Origin: Cryptomeria japonica
Taxonomy: Eukaryota; Streptophyta; Pinopsida; Cupressales; Cupressaceae
Assembly: GCF_030272615.1 (NCBI RefSeq)
Contig: NC_081408.1
Span: 198,674,841-198,738,840, forward strand
Direction: 5' to 3'
DNA length: 64,000 nucleotides
The notes beneath the pieces are model-generated. The model made no database searches, was not told the DNA's origin, and saw only the letters and a list, made by a program, of their open reading frames with translations. The translations under genes were made by a program, and so were the position numbers. Positions within the stretch are counted from its first letter, which is position 1; every line of letters begins with the position of its first letter. Shown here one piece after another: positions 35,643 to 47,259 of this stretch.

Positions 35643-35702
35643 ATCCACGGATTCTGGATTCAGGATCTTCCTCAAGCTGTTATACTTCCTTCGAGGAACA
35701 AG

Positions 35703-35714
35703 GCTCTGATACCA
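35703..35714 (-). other. Primer-binding site of element C
   Basis: Minus-strand TGGTATCAGAGC, an exact match to the usual initiator Met tRNA primer site, two bases inside the 5' LTR. Confidence 0.93.
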
Positions 35715-35716
35715 AT

Positions 35717-36659
35717 TATTGGAATCCAATAACATTGAGAGGGGGGGGGGGGGTGAATCCATGTTATACCAGAATGATCAATTTTAGCCTTATTAAAACA
35801 TGCATACACCAACCGGTATACTGATACATACAAAATTGAAAGAAGTAAAGCAACCAATAAGACATTCACATAAATGAGAACCATAACACACATAATTATA
35901 CATGGAAAAACTCAAAGAGGAAAAACCACAGTGGGATTTGTGACCCACAATATCAATCCACTGGCCATATGAAGAGATATTACAAAATATGAGGGGCCTG
36001 CACTTGTAGGAAGGATTACAACATAGAGTACACTACTCAATCACAAAAGGAGCCTCATTGACTACATAAAAATCCAGACTACAATCTGAAGAAGTGTGAA
36101 CTGCTAAAACAACAACTTCTATCCCAGGATACAGTTCTGGTTTAAGCTTTGTTTGTTCTGGTCTATAACCCTAAACCCTTTACTAGAATAACCCTTACAT
36201 GAATTTACTCACATACATAATCTCTCTAATATATTTTTCATCATATGACATTCACATATCCATAATCTCCTATTTCACATCTATATCAAAATGATCTATC
36301 AAACTGACCTATATACTCTATGCAATTTATCCTGCCTTATGTCGGCTTACAAAGATATATACAATATCAAATTAAAGGCCGGACAGATAACATAAGTGCA
36401 TAAATATTTAAACTAAATGCTGATGCCGGATCCAAGAGATGTTGAGCTTCAATATCGATAACCTTTTACTAAACCATGTCGGCCTGCATTGCCGGTTACC
36501 AAAGAAATCCTTTTGTCCTGCCGGTGTCGGTGCCATAATAGTATCTGTGAAGTGTTTATCGGTACACAACTGAACCAAAACATGAAGCCAGAACACAATA
36601 CCATGTTGCCATCAATGACAACATAGTGAAACCAACCAATTGAGTGTCAATTGCCAATA
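35717..36659 (-). repeat. Element C 5' LTR
   Basis: 943 bp, alignable with 28766-29703. It has a run of 13 G at 35741-35753 and the GTGGG/CCCAC hairpin at 35931-35948. Confidence 0.92.
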
Positions 36660-36664
36660 GGAAT
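36660..36664. repeat. TSD (GGAAT) of element C, right copy
   Basis: Identical to 28761-28765. Confidence 0.92.
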
Positions 36665-37433
36665 GTCTGAACTGATAAACAACATCTGCAAATGCCAAAA
36701 TGTAGTTCCCGTTAAGCACAAAATACATAATCTTACACTTATCTGCTATACTTCTATGCTTTGATGTTCTTCTATATTTCGGAGCATAGATACTTTACTT
36801 GCACATGTGAAACTGTACACAATCAATCACAAATACTTTCCACATAGCCAACAATATAAAAAATGACAATATCAATTACTCTTATATATCTGCAACATGA
36901 AATTAGGTCTTATACATGTCAGCACAAAAACATATAACACACAAATGAAACATGCATACCAAGTCGGCTGAATCCAAACCAAAACAATCATGCGGACCAA
37001 AAATAATTGTCCACACACTTCTCATATGTCGGATGACCGTCCTTTAGCACAAGAACAACCACCAAAATTGATCCACATAATCCGCACAATGATTATTCAC
37101 ACGATACTGCTCTAGAAAATTGTTCTATCCAAAAATTGTATACAATATCTTCTAACTCACTCTAGAATCAACACCGAAGGCCACAAACCTATAATAAGGT
37201 ACCCAAGACATCAAAATGTCTTCCTCTAGCTCCATAACAAAAGATATTTACCAAAAATGATCCGCCAACCAAAATATTGCATTCTGTCGGATGTCTTGTT
37301 CTATCTCACGGGACCTAACCAAAATTCAATCACTCTTCCAGTATGAAAAAATCATGAACTGCAAATGAGTGAATTAACATTAGTTGCCATCAATGACAAC
37401 ATCTGACTACCTTTGCAGTGTCTCTTGCCAACA
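36665..37433 (-). repeat. Element B 3' LTR, remainder
   Basis: Continues the LTR begun at 28425 and ends with GCCAACA at 37433, next to a PPT. Confidence 0.75.
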
Positions 37434-37967
37434 ATCTCCCCCTTTGGCATTGATGACAACACTTAGTGAAAAATGACTAAGTGTCGGACCAAAACCAAAA
37501 CACTATACACTGCAACCCAAAATAAAAAAATTCAAAGCTCCAAAGAACTCCCCCTAAGCATATTACAACATTTTTCACTCTTCTACACTCCCCCTTTGAC
37601 ATCAATGGAAAATATGGGGTTTCAAATGTCAAAATTCAAGCCATAAATCTATATACATATAGACATATAGTCCTTACAAAAACTTGAAAATATCTGCAAA
37701 AGAATTCTTCAATGAATTCAAGTGGCTATCTCAACTCTTCTTTAGACTCTCCAAGATAGATATGAGCCCACTGAATAGATATGCCTACAAATCTACTGAC
37801 TTAAGATCTGTCAGTTTTGTTAGCAATTTTTCTTGCTACCTTCAATCCTAAGGAGATACACAACACCACCCTATGGGATTGGTAATCTAGGACATGAAAT
37901 AAACACTATCTATAGATGAGAGAGAAGAAACCGTAATTGAACAAGGCTATGAAATCATTCTATTAGC
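37434..37967 (-). other. Element B PPT and 3' untranslated region, truncated
   Basis: TCTCCCCCTTTGGCATTGA adjoins the LTR; further CTCCCCCT tracts lie near 37550 and 37590, as in element C. No ORF2 follows. Instead, GGCTATGAAATCATT near 37945, a decayed primer-site complement (11 of 15 bases), precedes an LTR-like end at 37968. Coding sequence and B's own 5' LTR are absent. Confidence 0.55.
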
Positions 37968-38076
37968 AACAACAATGAAGGAAAACTGAGAGGGGGGTGA
38001 ATCAATTTTCACCGGATTAAACAATTTAAGCACAATCTTAGATTTGATCAACTGCAACAAGAATAAAGATAAACAC
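37968..38076 (-). repeat. Fragment of an A-type LTR
   Basis: Similar to the first 110 bases of the LTR at 24634 (shared GCAACAACAATG, AACTGAGAGGGGGG, AGATAAACAC). It is interrupted at 38076 by the Athila-like element; the rest should lie beyond 64000. It may be the 5' LTR of element A. Confidence 0.6.
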
Positions 38077-38338
38077 TGATAAGTTGAGACATTGTCATAT
38101 TTCTATCCTCAGAACTCTTGAGTTTTTGTCATATTTTGATGTGCATAAGTAGTAGTGATGTATTGGAAGTTTACTATATGTATTCCATATATTAAGCTTG
38201 AACCTATTAAATCATGTTTTATCTTTGCCATTTATTCCCACAACCATGTGATTTATTCTTGTTGCCACGCGGATTGTTTAGGGCAATATCATATATGAGA
38301 TTAATAGATGTCTTGATTAAATAAAATGCATATGTATG
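38077..38338 (+). repeat. Athila-like 5' LTR, first 262 bp
   Basis: Matches 55676-55935 closely. Interrupted by the gag-protease element; continues at 46142. Confidence 0.9.
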
Positions 38339-39563
38339 TGTAAAGCAGAAAATCGCGATCGAACCCTAGTTGTTCTCCCCTCTTCCAACTCCGAGGAGAG
38401 AGAAGGGAGGTTCGCTAGGATTCGATGGTTTTCACTTAGGGGAGAGACTTTACATTCAAAAGAGGGGTTGAAACCCACAAGATCCAATCCCACGCAATGC
38501 AAGATTGGATGCTAAATGTGTTTCAAGGGGTTAAGACAGCAAGGCTACCCTCTTTTGTAAAGAATGTGCATAGAGGAATTAAGCTAAGAATGCATAGAAA
38601 GTGACAAAGATTCGCTTATAAATTGAGTTAGGGATATAGTATGAAGCTGCGGACCTGGAATTAGCAGTAAAATGTCGATACGGCGCTGTCCTGCAAATTT
38701 GAGCAAAAGTTGTCGGGACGATGGCGCCCGGCGCCACGGTCCTCCAAAAAATCCGCGAAACGAAGGGGGATCTGTTTGTCTCTGCACAAGGATTCCAGAT
38801 CTTCAATCTCAGCCGCGTACCTGCAACCTACACACAGAAAAGTGAAGACGATGGGGGGTTAGGGATTAGGGGTTTGCCTTTAGGTCAAACCCCGGTTTTG
38901 GAATTAACCAAGAAATGAGCAAGTGCTGTAAATGTAAATGACTGTAATGTAAAACAAGTACTAATACCTTGTTCTAAGGATGTTTGTATCCTTATGTGCA
39001 AAGGTTTAGATGTTGTATGTTGTATGTTGTTTGTAGCATGTAGTAAGTGATCTCCTCTTCAATGGTTGAATCCTTGTCTTGAATGCAACACTTAGCCTTG
39101 AATGGAGACTTGAAATGATTGATTGCTTGAATGCTTGAGTATAGTTTCCACGCTTTTTCCGTCATGTATCTGTTATCTCCCAAATGAGAGAGAAAAATGT
39201 AGTTTATATACTTGTCAATTAGGGCTGATAGACTGATTTTCCCGACCTTAGGCCGACCAGGGAAGTATATTTCCAAGTTGCAATAAAAAAGACCCGATAT
39301 CACTTAGGAAACCGGGCCCAAAATAGGACCCAGGGACCAGGGCGCTGGGCGCCCTGGTCCTGAGGGACCAGGGCACTGGGCACTCTGGTCCCACCTCCGG
39401 GACAGTGGGGTGCAAGGAGGTTCAGGCCAATGGTGCTTGAAAAATGCAGTTTTTGGTGTCGTGAGCAAGTTTTGGGGTCTCCATTCAGGTTGCGTGTTGC
39501 ATCGCCATCGTGAAGACCAAAATGCAGTCGAAATTGCAAGTGTCGCAATTTTAGGACGCTACA
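38339..39563 (-). repeat. 3' LTR of the gag-protease element
   Basis: 1225 bp, TGTAAAGC..GCTACA. Contains the perfect hairpin GGACCAGGGCGC-TGG-GCGCCCTGGTCC (39334-39360), followed by a partial duplicate absent from the other LTR. Confidence 0.93.
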
Positions 39564-40304
39564 TTTAGCCCCCACTTTAGCGGGAGTATGCATGCTCATA
39601 CTTCCGGTAAAGTACAAGCAAACAACATTGAAAGACTTTCACCACGTCAAGGAGGCAAGACACACCAAGCCCCCAGTGGACTAAGGATCTTACGACTTCG
39701 ATTGACAAAGTAAAAGGGAAGATCACGAGGGAGAACCATGACTGTCAGTAGTAAGGTTCCCTCACTATGAGTCATGTATGAGAAATACCGAAAATTTTCA
39801 AGGCAAAGCTAAGTTCTCCAAGAAATTTTCAAGTATCGTGAAGGGATAGTCAGGGTGTATGCCCCCCTACGTTAAAGCGATCGCACGCGCCTCAACGGGG
39901 GTGATTGTTTTAACGTAGTGATACACATAAGAAATGAGAAAGGAAAGGAGCACGTTACCACAAGGATTTAGCCCCCAAGTGTGAGATAAACCCAAGGATA
40001 ATAGACACAAAACACAAAACACGAGGTGACTTCGCTTTCCTCGGGGTCAGTATGCTGTATGATAAGTCATGTATATATCATATGTATGTATGCATAATTG
40101 TTCTTCATTCCCCAATCAAGGAAGGTCACCTAGAAGAAGGGAACACATGTGTCTTTTGAGTCAACATGAGAGAGACCAAAGAGATCTCAATGCTTTGCAT
40201 CATCCTCAAGTAGACAACACTAAGGACGACAAATAGAAGAATGAGAATAACATATAGAAGAAGTAACAAAAGGGAGGGGGAGAGAATCTGCTATGCTAAT
40301 GTAA
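39564..40304 (-). other. PPT and 3' region of the gag-protease element
   Basis: Minus-strand AAAGTGGGGGCTAAA (39564-39578) adjoins the LTR. The rest shows no coding frame. Confidence 0.75.
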
Positions 40305-43300
40305 CTAGTCTAGCACGTCATCTACCCCCCGATCTTGCTGATCAATGTTTCGGGAAGGCAGGGAACACGCTAGAGGAGGAACATCCAACACAGCAGATGG
40401 AGCTATCACAAGGTCCAAACAAGGGCTATGTTCATGTTCCAAGCCACATTGTTCTTGTCTAGGAGCTAGGATAAGTGCTTTAGAAAATTCATTAGATAAA
40501 TGGTTATCAACATCAACAAGTTCATATTCTCTATCAGAAGCAAGAGGAGTAACATTTTCATCATGAATAACATTTTCATCTATATCATCATCAAGATTTA
40601 TAAAAATAGGATCTTTAACTCGCACAGGATCAAGACCATCATGCATCTTATGTTTAGGAGATTTAGGCTCAATATCCGGCTGAGGAGAAAATGGAATAAT
40701 GCTTGTTGAAGGTGTTTTTGGAGATTGTAAAGTTTGAGAAGCAGCTGCTTGAGCCCTAAGACGACGCTTTCGTCGGCGTTCGCGTGCAGAACGATTACGT
40801 CTAGTCTTAGTAGGAAGTGTAGAAGATAGAGGAGGAGGAATGTTCTCATCCTTATCACTTGGGTGTTTAGGTTGTGGTCTCTTAGGCTGGATAATAGGAG
40901 AAGAAGAAGGTCTCTTTTCTCTATAAAAGGCAGGAGGAGGAACTGCTCCATATAAAGGAGGAATTTTTGGTTTAGGGAGAAGACCAAGTCCATCATGACG
41001 AGGAGGTATAGATCTACTCTTAGAAGATTTATTAGGCATAGACATAGTCACATCCATGGGGACGGGTTGGGAATCTTCTTGGGGAAAGACATTAGTTTTA
41101 TCTTTCAAAGGAAGAATTTCCTTCTCAAGAATGATAGGAATGTCAAGTTTAGGTGTTCTAGGTTCACTTAGAGACAGGATCATATCTGTTTTCCACTTTT
41201 GATAAGATTTAAAAAGATGATCACTTCGCGGAGGAAGAGATTGGAATTGTTTAGGCCAAAAGTAATCAATAGGAACACTAGAGGTTCTTTCAGCTGGTTT
41301 GAAGAGACTATGATTAACAGTAACAACTTCACCATTATAGGGAAATTTCAAACACTTATGTATAGGAGAAGCAATAGCCTTCATGGAAGATAGCCAAGGA
41401 TAGCCAAGCTTCACATGAAATTGTTCGGAAGAAGGAATAATAGCAAAGTTCACATCAAGAGATTTATTATGGACCTCAATAGGCAATGTAATAGAACCGA
41501 TTGCAGGAGAAGAAAATGCATCAAATAGTTTCATAATCACATATGTTTTGTCATAGATCACTTGATTCAATTGCAAAGTAAAAAGAAATTCTTCAGTAAT
41601 AACATTAACCATGCACGAAGGATCAATAAGCACTCCACGGCAAGGTGTATTTTTGACTTTTGCAACTATGTATAAAGGACCATCAGGTGCTCTAATGGTT
41701 TCACTAGAATCAAATGTGATGGAAAGTTCTTTAGGGATTTCTTGCTGCTCTACAAAGTTAATCACATTCGGAGTCATAGACACAAGACCATCAGATGAGA
41801 AAGAGGAATCATTAGCCTCAATCGCATTAGAGGTATGAGAGGTATGAGAAGGTAATGGATCAGTGAAAATCTGAAGATTTTGGTTAGGAGGAGCTACAGA
41901 TGTGTTGCCTTTATCATTCACTCCAGAAACAGAAATAGTATTGTTATCAATCAAATCCTGAATTTTACCCTTTAAAGAAAAACATTTTTCAGTATCATGA
42001 CCAGGCTGACGATGAAAATGACAAAAAGCTTTGTGATCAAAATAAGGTGAAGTAATCTTTGCAGGATCAATTTGTCATACAGGAGGAAGAGTAAGCACAT
42101 TTTGTCCCAATAACTTATTCATAATATCATGCAATGATTCATTCAAAGGAGTATACTTTCTTTCTTTCCTGAAAAATTTAGAAATAGGAGGCACACCTGA
42201 TGCTGCATTCACATTGTTGTTGATGATGTTTTCATTGAATTTGATGGAATCTCTGTTCGGTTTAATCTTCCCAAATGGTTGTTGACTGCTATCACCCTTA
42301 TCACTCGGAGCCATAGGATGTGATTGTTCCATTTGACTCACAGTCAGTTGATAATTGTGAAGAGTGGCACACAACTGTTGGAAATAAGTAAACTCAGAAA
42401 ACAGAAGTTTGTCTCGAATATCTTTTTGTAAATTAGAAATAAAGATTCTTTGAATATCATTATCAGGCACTGGAAAAGAAATTTGAGCATACAAATGCTT
42501 ATATCTACCAATAAAATCAGTCACTTTTTCTTTAACACCTTGTTTACAATGCATTAAATCAATCAAAGTAACTTTAGGACTTATATTGTTTTGAAATTGT
42601 TGAATGAAAGCATTTGCAAGTTGTTCGAAAGAAGTAATAGAATAAGAAGGCAACGAGCAATACCATTGTAGGGCTTTGTCTCTTAATGTTCTAGTGAACA
42701 GTTTTGCAAGCAACCTTTGGTCATAAGCAAAATCAGTACATATTGTTTGAAAAGTCTTAACATGTGTTAGAGGATCTCCTTTACCATTATAAAGCTCCAA
42801 ATGCGGGATTTCAACATGTTTAGGAGGGATAGCTCGAACAATATCAAGAGAAAGTGGGCTCGCAACATCAAATGTGGGCACACTAAACTTAGATTGATTC
42901 ATAGAGGCAATTTGTTGCTGTAAAGAAGAGACAGTTTGTGCAAGATTATTAATGGTAGCTTCAGTCGAAGAGTTCATATTAGGTGTGTTAGATTGAGATG
43001 GAGGTGTGATGTTATTGAAAGAAGGTAAAGAGTAAGGTGGTGGGACCCTATGATAGTCAACCATAGGGGATGATTGGATAGGAGGAACACTACAAGGAGG
43101 AATGGAATGGTTAAATGAATTGCCCCCTTGCGTCATGTTCATTTGTGAAGATGTAATAGGAACATTCATTGGAGGAATGTATGAAGGAGTCGGATTGAAT
43201 GAAGGAATAGGGTTAATTGAAGAAGAGGGAGGATTGCCCCCATGACCAGTGATCACAGGAGGAATGTCTTGTATAGAAGTAGCCATGATGTTTGATGTAA

Positions 43301-43670
43301 AGGTAGGTATGCTAGCAATAGAAGTCATCAAAGGAATAGAATGATTAACTTGAGTAGGAGGTTGTGTATAACCTAAGGTTTCGGCACAACTCTTCATAGG
43401 CATCACATTCGAATCCACAATGTGTGCAATACCACGCAAAATATCAATTCCATTCTTATCACTTTGAAGCATACGTTTTAGACCCTCAATTAAAGGAAGA
43501 GCTTGACTATCGGGATACTCGTGAGACATCCATTGGTGAAAATCATCAAATTGGTTATCCAATTTCAAAAGTTGTTCTATAGAAACCTCATGGAGAGCTT
43601 CTTCATCATTAGGAGGATTAGAGGAATTACCCATATCCTCGTTAAAAAGGCTACTCAAATTAGGTTCCAT
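40305..43670 (-). CDS. gag-pro: Gag-protease polyprotein, one in-frame TGA
   Basis: ATG at 43670 to the stop at 40305 in a single frame, interrupted only by TGA at 42075-42077. Residues 1-531: a proline/serine-rich N-terminal region, then the Ty3 retrotransposon gag domain at roughly 270-420 (LELYNGKGDPLTHVKTF, LRDKALQWYCSLP, FIGRYKHLYAQI). After the TGA comes a short knuckle-like CHFHRQPGHDTEKCFSLK, then the aspartic protease fold (GVLIDPSCMVNVI, where Gly/Ala usually follow the Asp, and KLGYPWLSSMKAIASP). A basic, probably disordered tail includes RRNRSARERRRKRR. The unusual protease active site may reduce or abolish cleavage. Nothing resembling RT follows. Confidence 0.85.
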
Positions 43671-44920
43671 CTCCTTGGTAGTTAAACCTCAGAAAGACTT
43701 AATTCTACGGCTTCGTCTAACGGGAATAGTGTAAGTAGGGCTTATTGTTGTAAAACTCATGCACTAGAGAGAGAGAAAAGGTTTTGATCTTAGAGGTAGC
43801 AATTTTCAGTAAAACCAGCCAATCTTCCAGATTTAAGCTGTTAAATACAATCACAACAGTCTCCCGAAATTTCGGAAAAAATGTCCGGGACCGTGGCGCT
43901 CGGAGTGCAACACGGTCCTTGCAACTTTTTTCGAAATTTGCAGGGATGAAAGGTATGATGATTTTAGAGCTAATCTGAAAAAATTGAGGGATTTTAAGAT
44001 CTGTAGATAGGCCAAATTAAAGTTGCAATCTCAAAATTGAACCCTACCAAGATTGTCAAAAAATGCAAAATTGTGAATTTTGAAAAAGAGAGGGAAACTG
44101 AAATTTTGAATTTTATGATTTTAGAGGGAATGTCAAAAGCAATGCAAGTTTTGAAATTTAAAAATTGATTCAATTTCACGCAAAATTCAATTTTGAAAGC
44201 AGAAATCAAAGTTGTTGTAATTAAGCACTTAATTTCAAAAGTCACAAATTGCAAGAATTTGAATAAAGCACTGAAATTTCGAATGAATGTAGACACACTT
44301 TTCAGATTTATGATAATAAAAACGCAATTTTGACACAAAATTTTAATTTCGACAATTTTTGAATGATTAGGAGCCTTAGACCAAGCAATCGCAAGACCAA
44401 CTTTGACTATAATTTTGAAGGTGTTATAATTGATAAAATCAGCCAAAATTCTGGATTTTAGCAGAAAAACACAGTAAGATGTCGCTCCCAAAATTTCGGA
44501 AAAAATGTCGGGGACGATGGCGCTCGGAGTGCAACACGGTCCTCGCAACTTTTTTCCAAATTTTCAGGGATGAAGGATATTGTGATTTTATTGCAGAATC
44601 CAAAGTTACAGCTGATTTGGAGATGTTTTGATCAGTGAAATTGTCGGACAAAGGTTGAATCAAGAGGGTTTCAAAAATTAGGGTTTTGACACTTAACCAC
44701 TTAATTTTCAAAATTAAAGCATAGATATGAATTGATAATTTATAATAGAAAAGTAGATCTGAAACAATTATTAACAATTAAACATTTCGCAAGTTCAATG
44801 TTCAAAAAGAAAATTTAGGGTTTTTATGCAATCATCTCTAAAATTTTGCAAAAGATCAAACATGGAAATGTAATCAAGGAATCAATTTTCAGATCTAATC
44901 ATGAATAATCAGAAAGGATG
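43671..44920 (-). other. Leader of the gag-protease element with a repeated motif
   Basis: Long untranslated leader. A block of about 85 bp occurs twice (43862-43946 and 44487-44573), each with AATTTCGGAAAAAATGTC and GTGGCGCTCGG or ATGGCGCTCGG. A shorter related block lies in each LTR near 38715 and 45320. Confidence 0.7.
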
Positions 44921-44938
44921 TTCACGTCAGGTTCACCA
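44921..44938 (-). other. Candidate primer-binding site of the gag-protease element
   Basis: Minus-strand TGGTGAACCTGACGTGAA starts with TGG three bases inside the LTR. I cannot name the tRNA. Confidence 0.65.
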
Positions 44939-44941
44939 AAA

Positions 44942-46136
44942 TGTAAAGCGGAAAATCACAATCGAACCCTAGTTGTTCTCCCCTCTTCCAACTCCGAGGA
45001 GAGAGAAGGGAGGTTCGCTAGGATTCGATGGTTTTCACTTAGGGGGAGAGACTTTACATTCAAAAGAGGGGTTGAAACCCACAAGATCCAATCCCACGCA
45101 ATGCAAGATTGGATGCTAAATGTGTTTCAAGGGGTTAAGACAGCAAGGCTACCCTCTTTTGTAAAGAATGTGCATAGAGGAATTAAGCTAAGAATGCATA
45201 GAAAGTGACAAAGATTTGCTTATAAACTGAGTTAGGGATATAGTATGAAGCTGCGGACCTGGAATTAGCAGTAAAATGTCGATACGGCGCTGTCCTGCAA
45301 ATTTGAGCAAAAGTTGTCGGGACGATGGCGCCCGACGCCACGGTCCTCCGAAAAATCCGCGAAACGAAGGGGGATCTGTTCGTCTCTGCACAAGGATTCC
45401 AGATCTTCAATCTCAGCCGCGTACCTGCAACCTACACACAGAAAAGTGAAGACGATGGGGGGTTAGGGATTAGGGGTTTGCCTTTAGGTCAAACCCCAGT
45501 TTTGGAATTAACCAAGAAATGAGCAAGTGCTGTAAATGTAAATGACTGTAATGTAAAACAAGTACTAATACCTTGTTCTAAGGATGTTTGTATCCTTATG
45601 TGCAAAGGTTTAGATGTTGTATGTTGTATGTTGTTTGTAGCATGTAGTAAGTGATCTCCTCTTCAATGGTTGAATCCTTGTCTTGAATGCAACACTTAGC
45701 CTTGAATGGAGACTTGAAATGATTGATTGCTTGAATGCTTGAGTATAGTTTCCACGCTTTTTCCGTCATGTATCTGTTATCTCCCAAATGAGAGAGAAAA
45801 ATGTAGTTTATATACTTGTCAATTAGGGCTGATAGACTGATTTTCCCGACCTTAGGCCGACCAGGGAAGTATATTTCCAAATTGCAATCAAAAAGACCCG
45901 ATATCACTTAGGAAACCGGGCCCAAAATAGGACCCAGGGACTAGGGTGCTGGGCGCTCTGGTCCCACCTCCGGGACAGCGGGGTGCAAGGAGGTTCAGGC
46001 CAACGGTGCTTGAAAAATGCAGTTTTTGGTGTCGTGAGCAAGTTTTGGGGTCTCCATTCAGGTTGCGTGTTGCGTCGCCATCATGAAGACCAAAATGCAG
46101 TCGAAATTGCAAGTGTCGCAATTTTAGGACGCTACA
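44942..46136 (-). repeat. 5' LTR of the gag-protease element
   Basis: 1195 bp, near-identical to 38339-39563 apart from about 30 bp of extra hairpin sequence there. Confidence 0.93.
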
Positions 46137-46141
46137 GTATG

Positions 46142-47135
46142 TTCTTGTATGTTATTTCTTTTGTAGTGCATGGAATAAATGATGCTGCGGTGGATGTTCA
46201 CCTATCACGCCAGTTGAAGGAAAGGATACTCAAGAAGATGACTGAAGATCAAACTGCAGAAAAGATGAAGAAGCGTAAGGAACGGTATAAGAGGAGAAAT
46301 CAAGAGATACTACCGATGTTTAACTTAGGTGGACATTGAAGTTGTAAATACCACCACAATATGTTATGACTGTGGTTCGGTTTAGATCTTCATTTCCTGC
46401 AGCATAACTCCAACTATCTACTTTCTCAGTCAATTATCTGCCTCTTCTTTCCAGCGTGATTTGTGTTGTCTGTTGTAGATGATTATTTTTAATAATAAGC
46501 TCTTTATCTTCTCGGTGGTTAGATAAGAAAGAGAAGAAACAAAGAAGATGATCTTTCCTAAGTATTTTTTTATTTCTTTTCATATCACATCATGTAATGA
46601 CTTCCAAAGAACGATGAATAAAAACTATATTATTCTGAGCTTTTAGAGTTGTTTTTGGGAAGCCTGGTATCACTCATCCAAGGGAGCCCACTTGGTGAGT
46701 GTTCCTGTGCATTTGTTAAGATTAGTTTTCTTTCCTTAACTACAGTAGATGTTTTTGCATTGAATGTTCCTACAGCCAGTGGAAACAGATCCGCTGACTA
46801 TTCCTGCAGCCAAGCCAAAGCAGAGTAATTTCTATTTTTCAGCATTGAATTTATCCAGTATTGCTTTTATGAATTTATGTAGAAGTTTTCTTGTAGCCTT
46901 TCTATGGTTTCAATTCATGCTTACCTTTTCTACATAATGTTAGTTGCTGCAGTAATGCAGAATAGTTGTCATAGGAACTTAGTGCATATATAGTGCAGAC
47001 CCATTTCAAGTTTACGTCCCTGGGTTGACAATCAAATGAACACTAGCAATGAAAATAGTGACTTTACCAAATGAATGTCCAAACTTCGGGTTGAGACTTC
47101 AACTAGAGTTATTATTCTTATTGTTGTGTTGAACA
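46142..47135 (+). repeat. Athila-like 5' LTR, remainder
   Basis: Aligns with 55937-56773, then continues to TTGAACA, the probable LTR end just before the primer site. Confidence 0.82.
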
Positions 47136-47139
47136 TTTT

Positions 47140-47157
47140 TGGCACCGTTGCCAGGGA
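47140..47157 (+). other. Primer-binding site, tRNA-Asp type
   Basis: TGGCACCGTTGCCAGGGA matches 16 of 18 bases of the Athila-group primer site TGGCGCCGTTGCCGGGGA (established for that lineage). Confidence 0.88.
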
Positions 47158-47259
47158 TGGTGTCAAACTAAGAACCTGTTATGGTTATTGTCTTTTTAGT
47201 TTTTTAGTTAATTTTTTTTTTGGCATACCTAATTGTTCGAAAAAATTGCATGAATATGC

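Larger units (their letters stand above)
28766..36659 (-). mobile_element. Element C: LTR element with ORF1 and ORF2, no pol
   Basis: LTRs 28766-29703 (938 bp) and 35717-36659 (943 bp) are flanked by identical GGAAT (28761-28765 and 36660-36664). The PBS is at 35703-35714 and the PPT at 29704-29722, both on the minus strand. The interior holds ORF1 (coiled coil, knuckles) and ORF2 (unknown) and no enzyme domains. A block of about 1 kb at 30402-31402 interrupts ORF2. The 5' LTR has lost its terminal CA/TG bases (TA at both ends). Confidence 0.93.
38339..46136 (-). mobile_element. Ty3-type element with gag and protease only
   Basis: LTRs 38339-39563 and 44942-46136 are nearly identical, flanked by exact GTATG (38334-38338, 46137-46141). 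The interior has a leader of about 1.25 kb, one long gag-protease frame and a short 3' region. Reverse transcriptase, RNase H and integrase are absent, not merely decayed: only about 740 bp lie between protease frame and 3' LTR. LTR similarity suggests a recent insertion. It must have moved using another element's enzymes. Confidence 0.92.

Noticed and set aside
40241-41838. Several plus-strand frames of 60-75 codons
   Set aside because: All are shadows of the minus-strand gag-protease frame.
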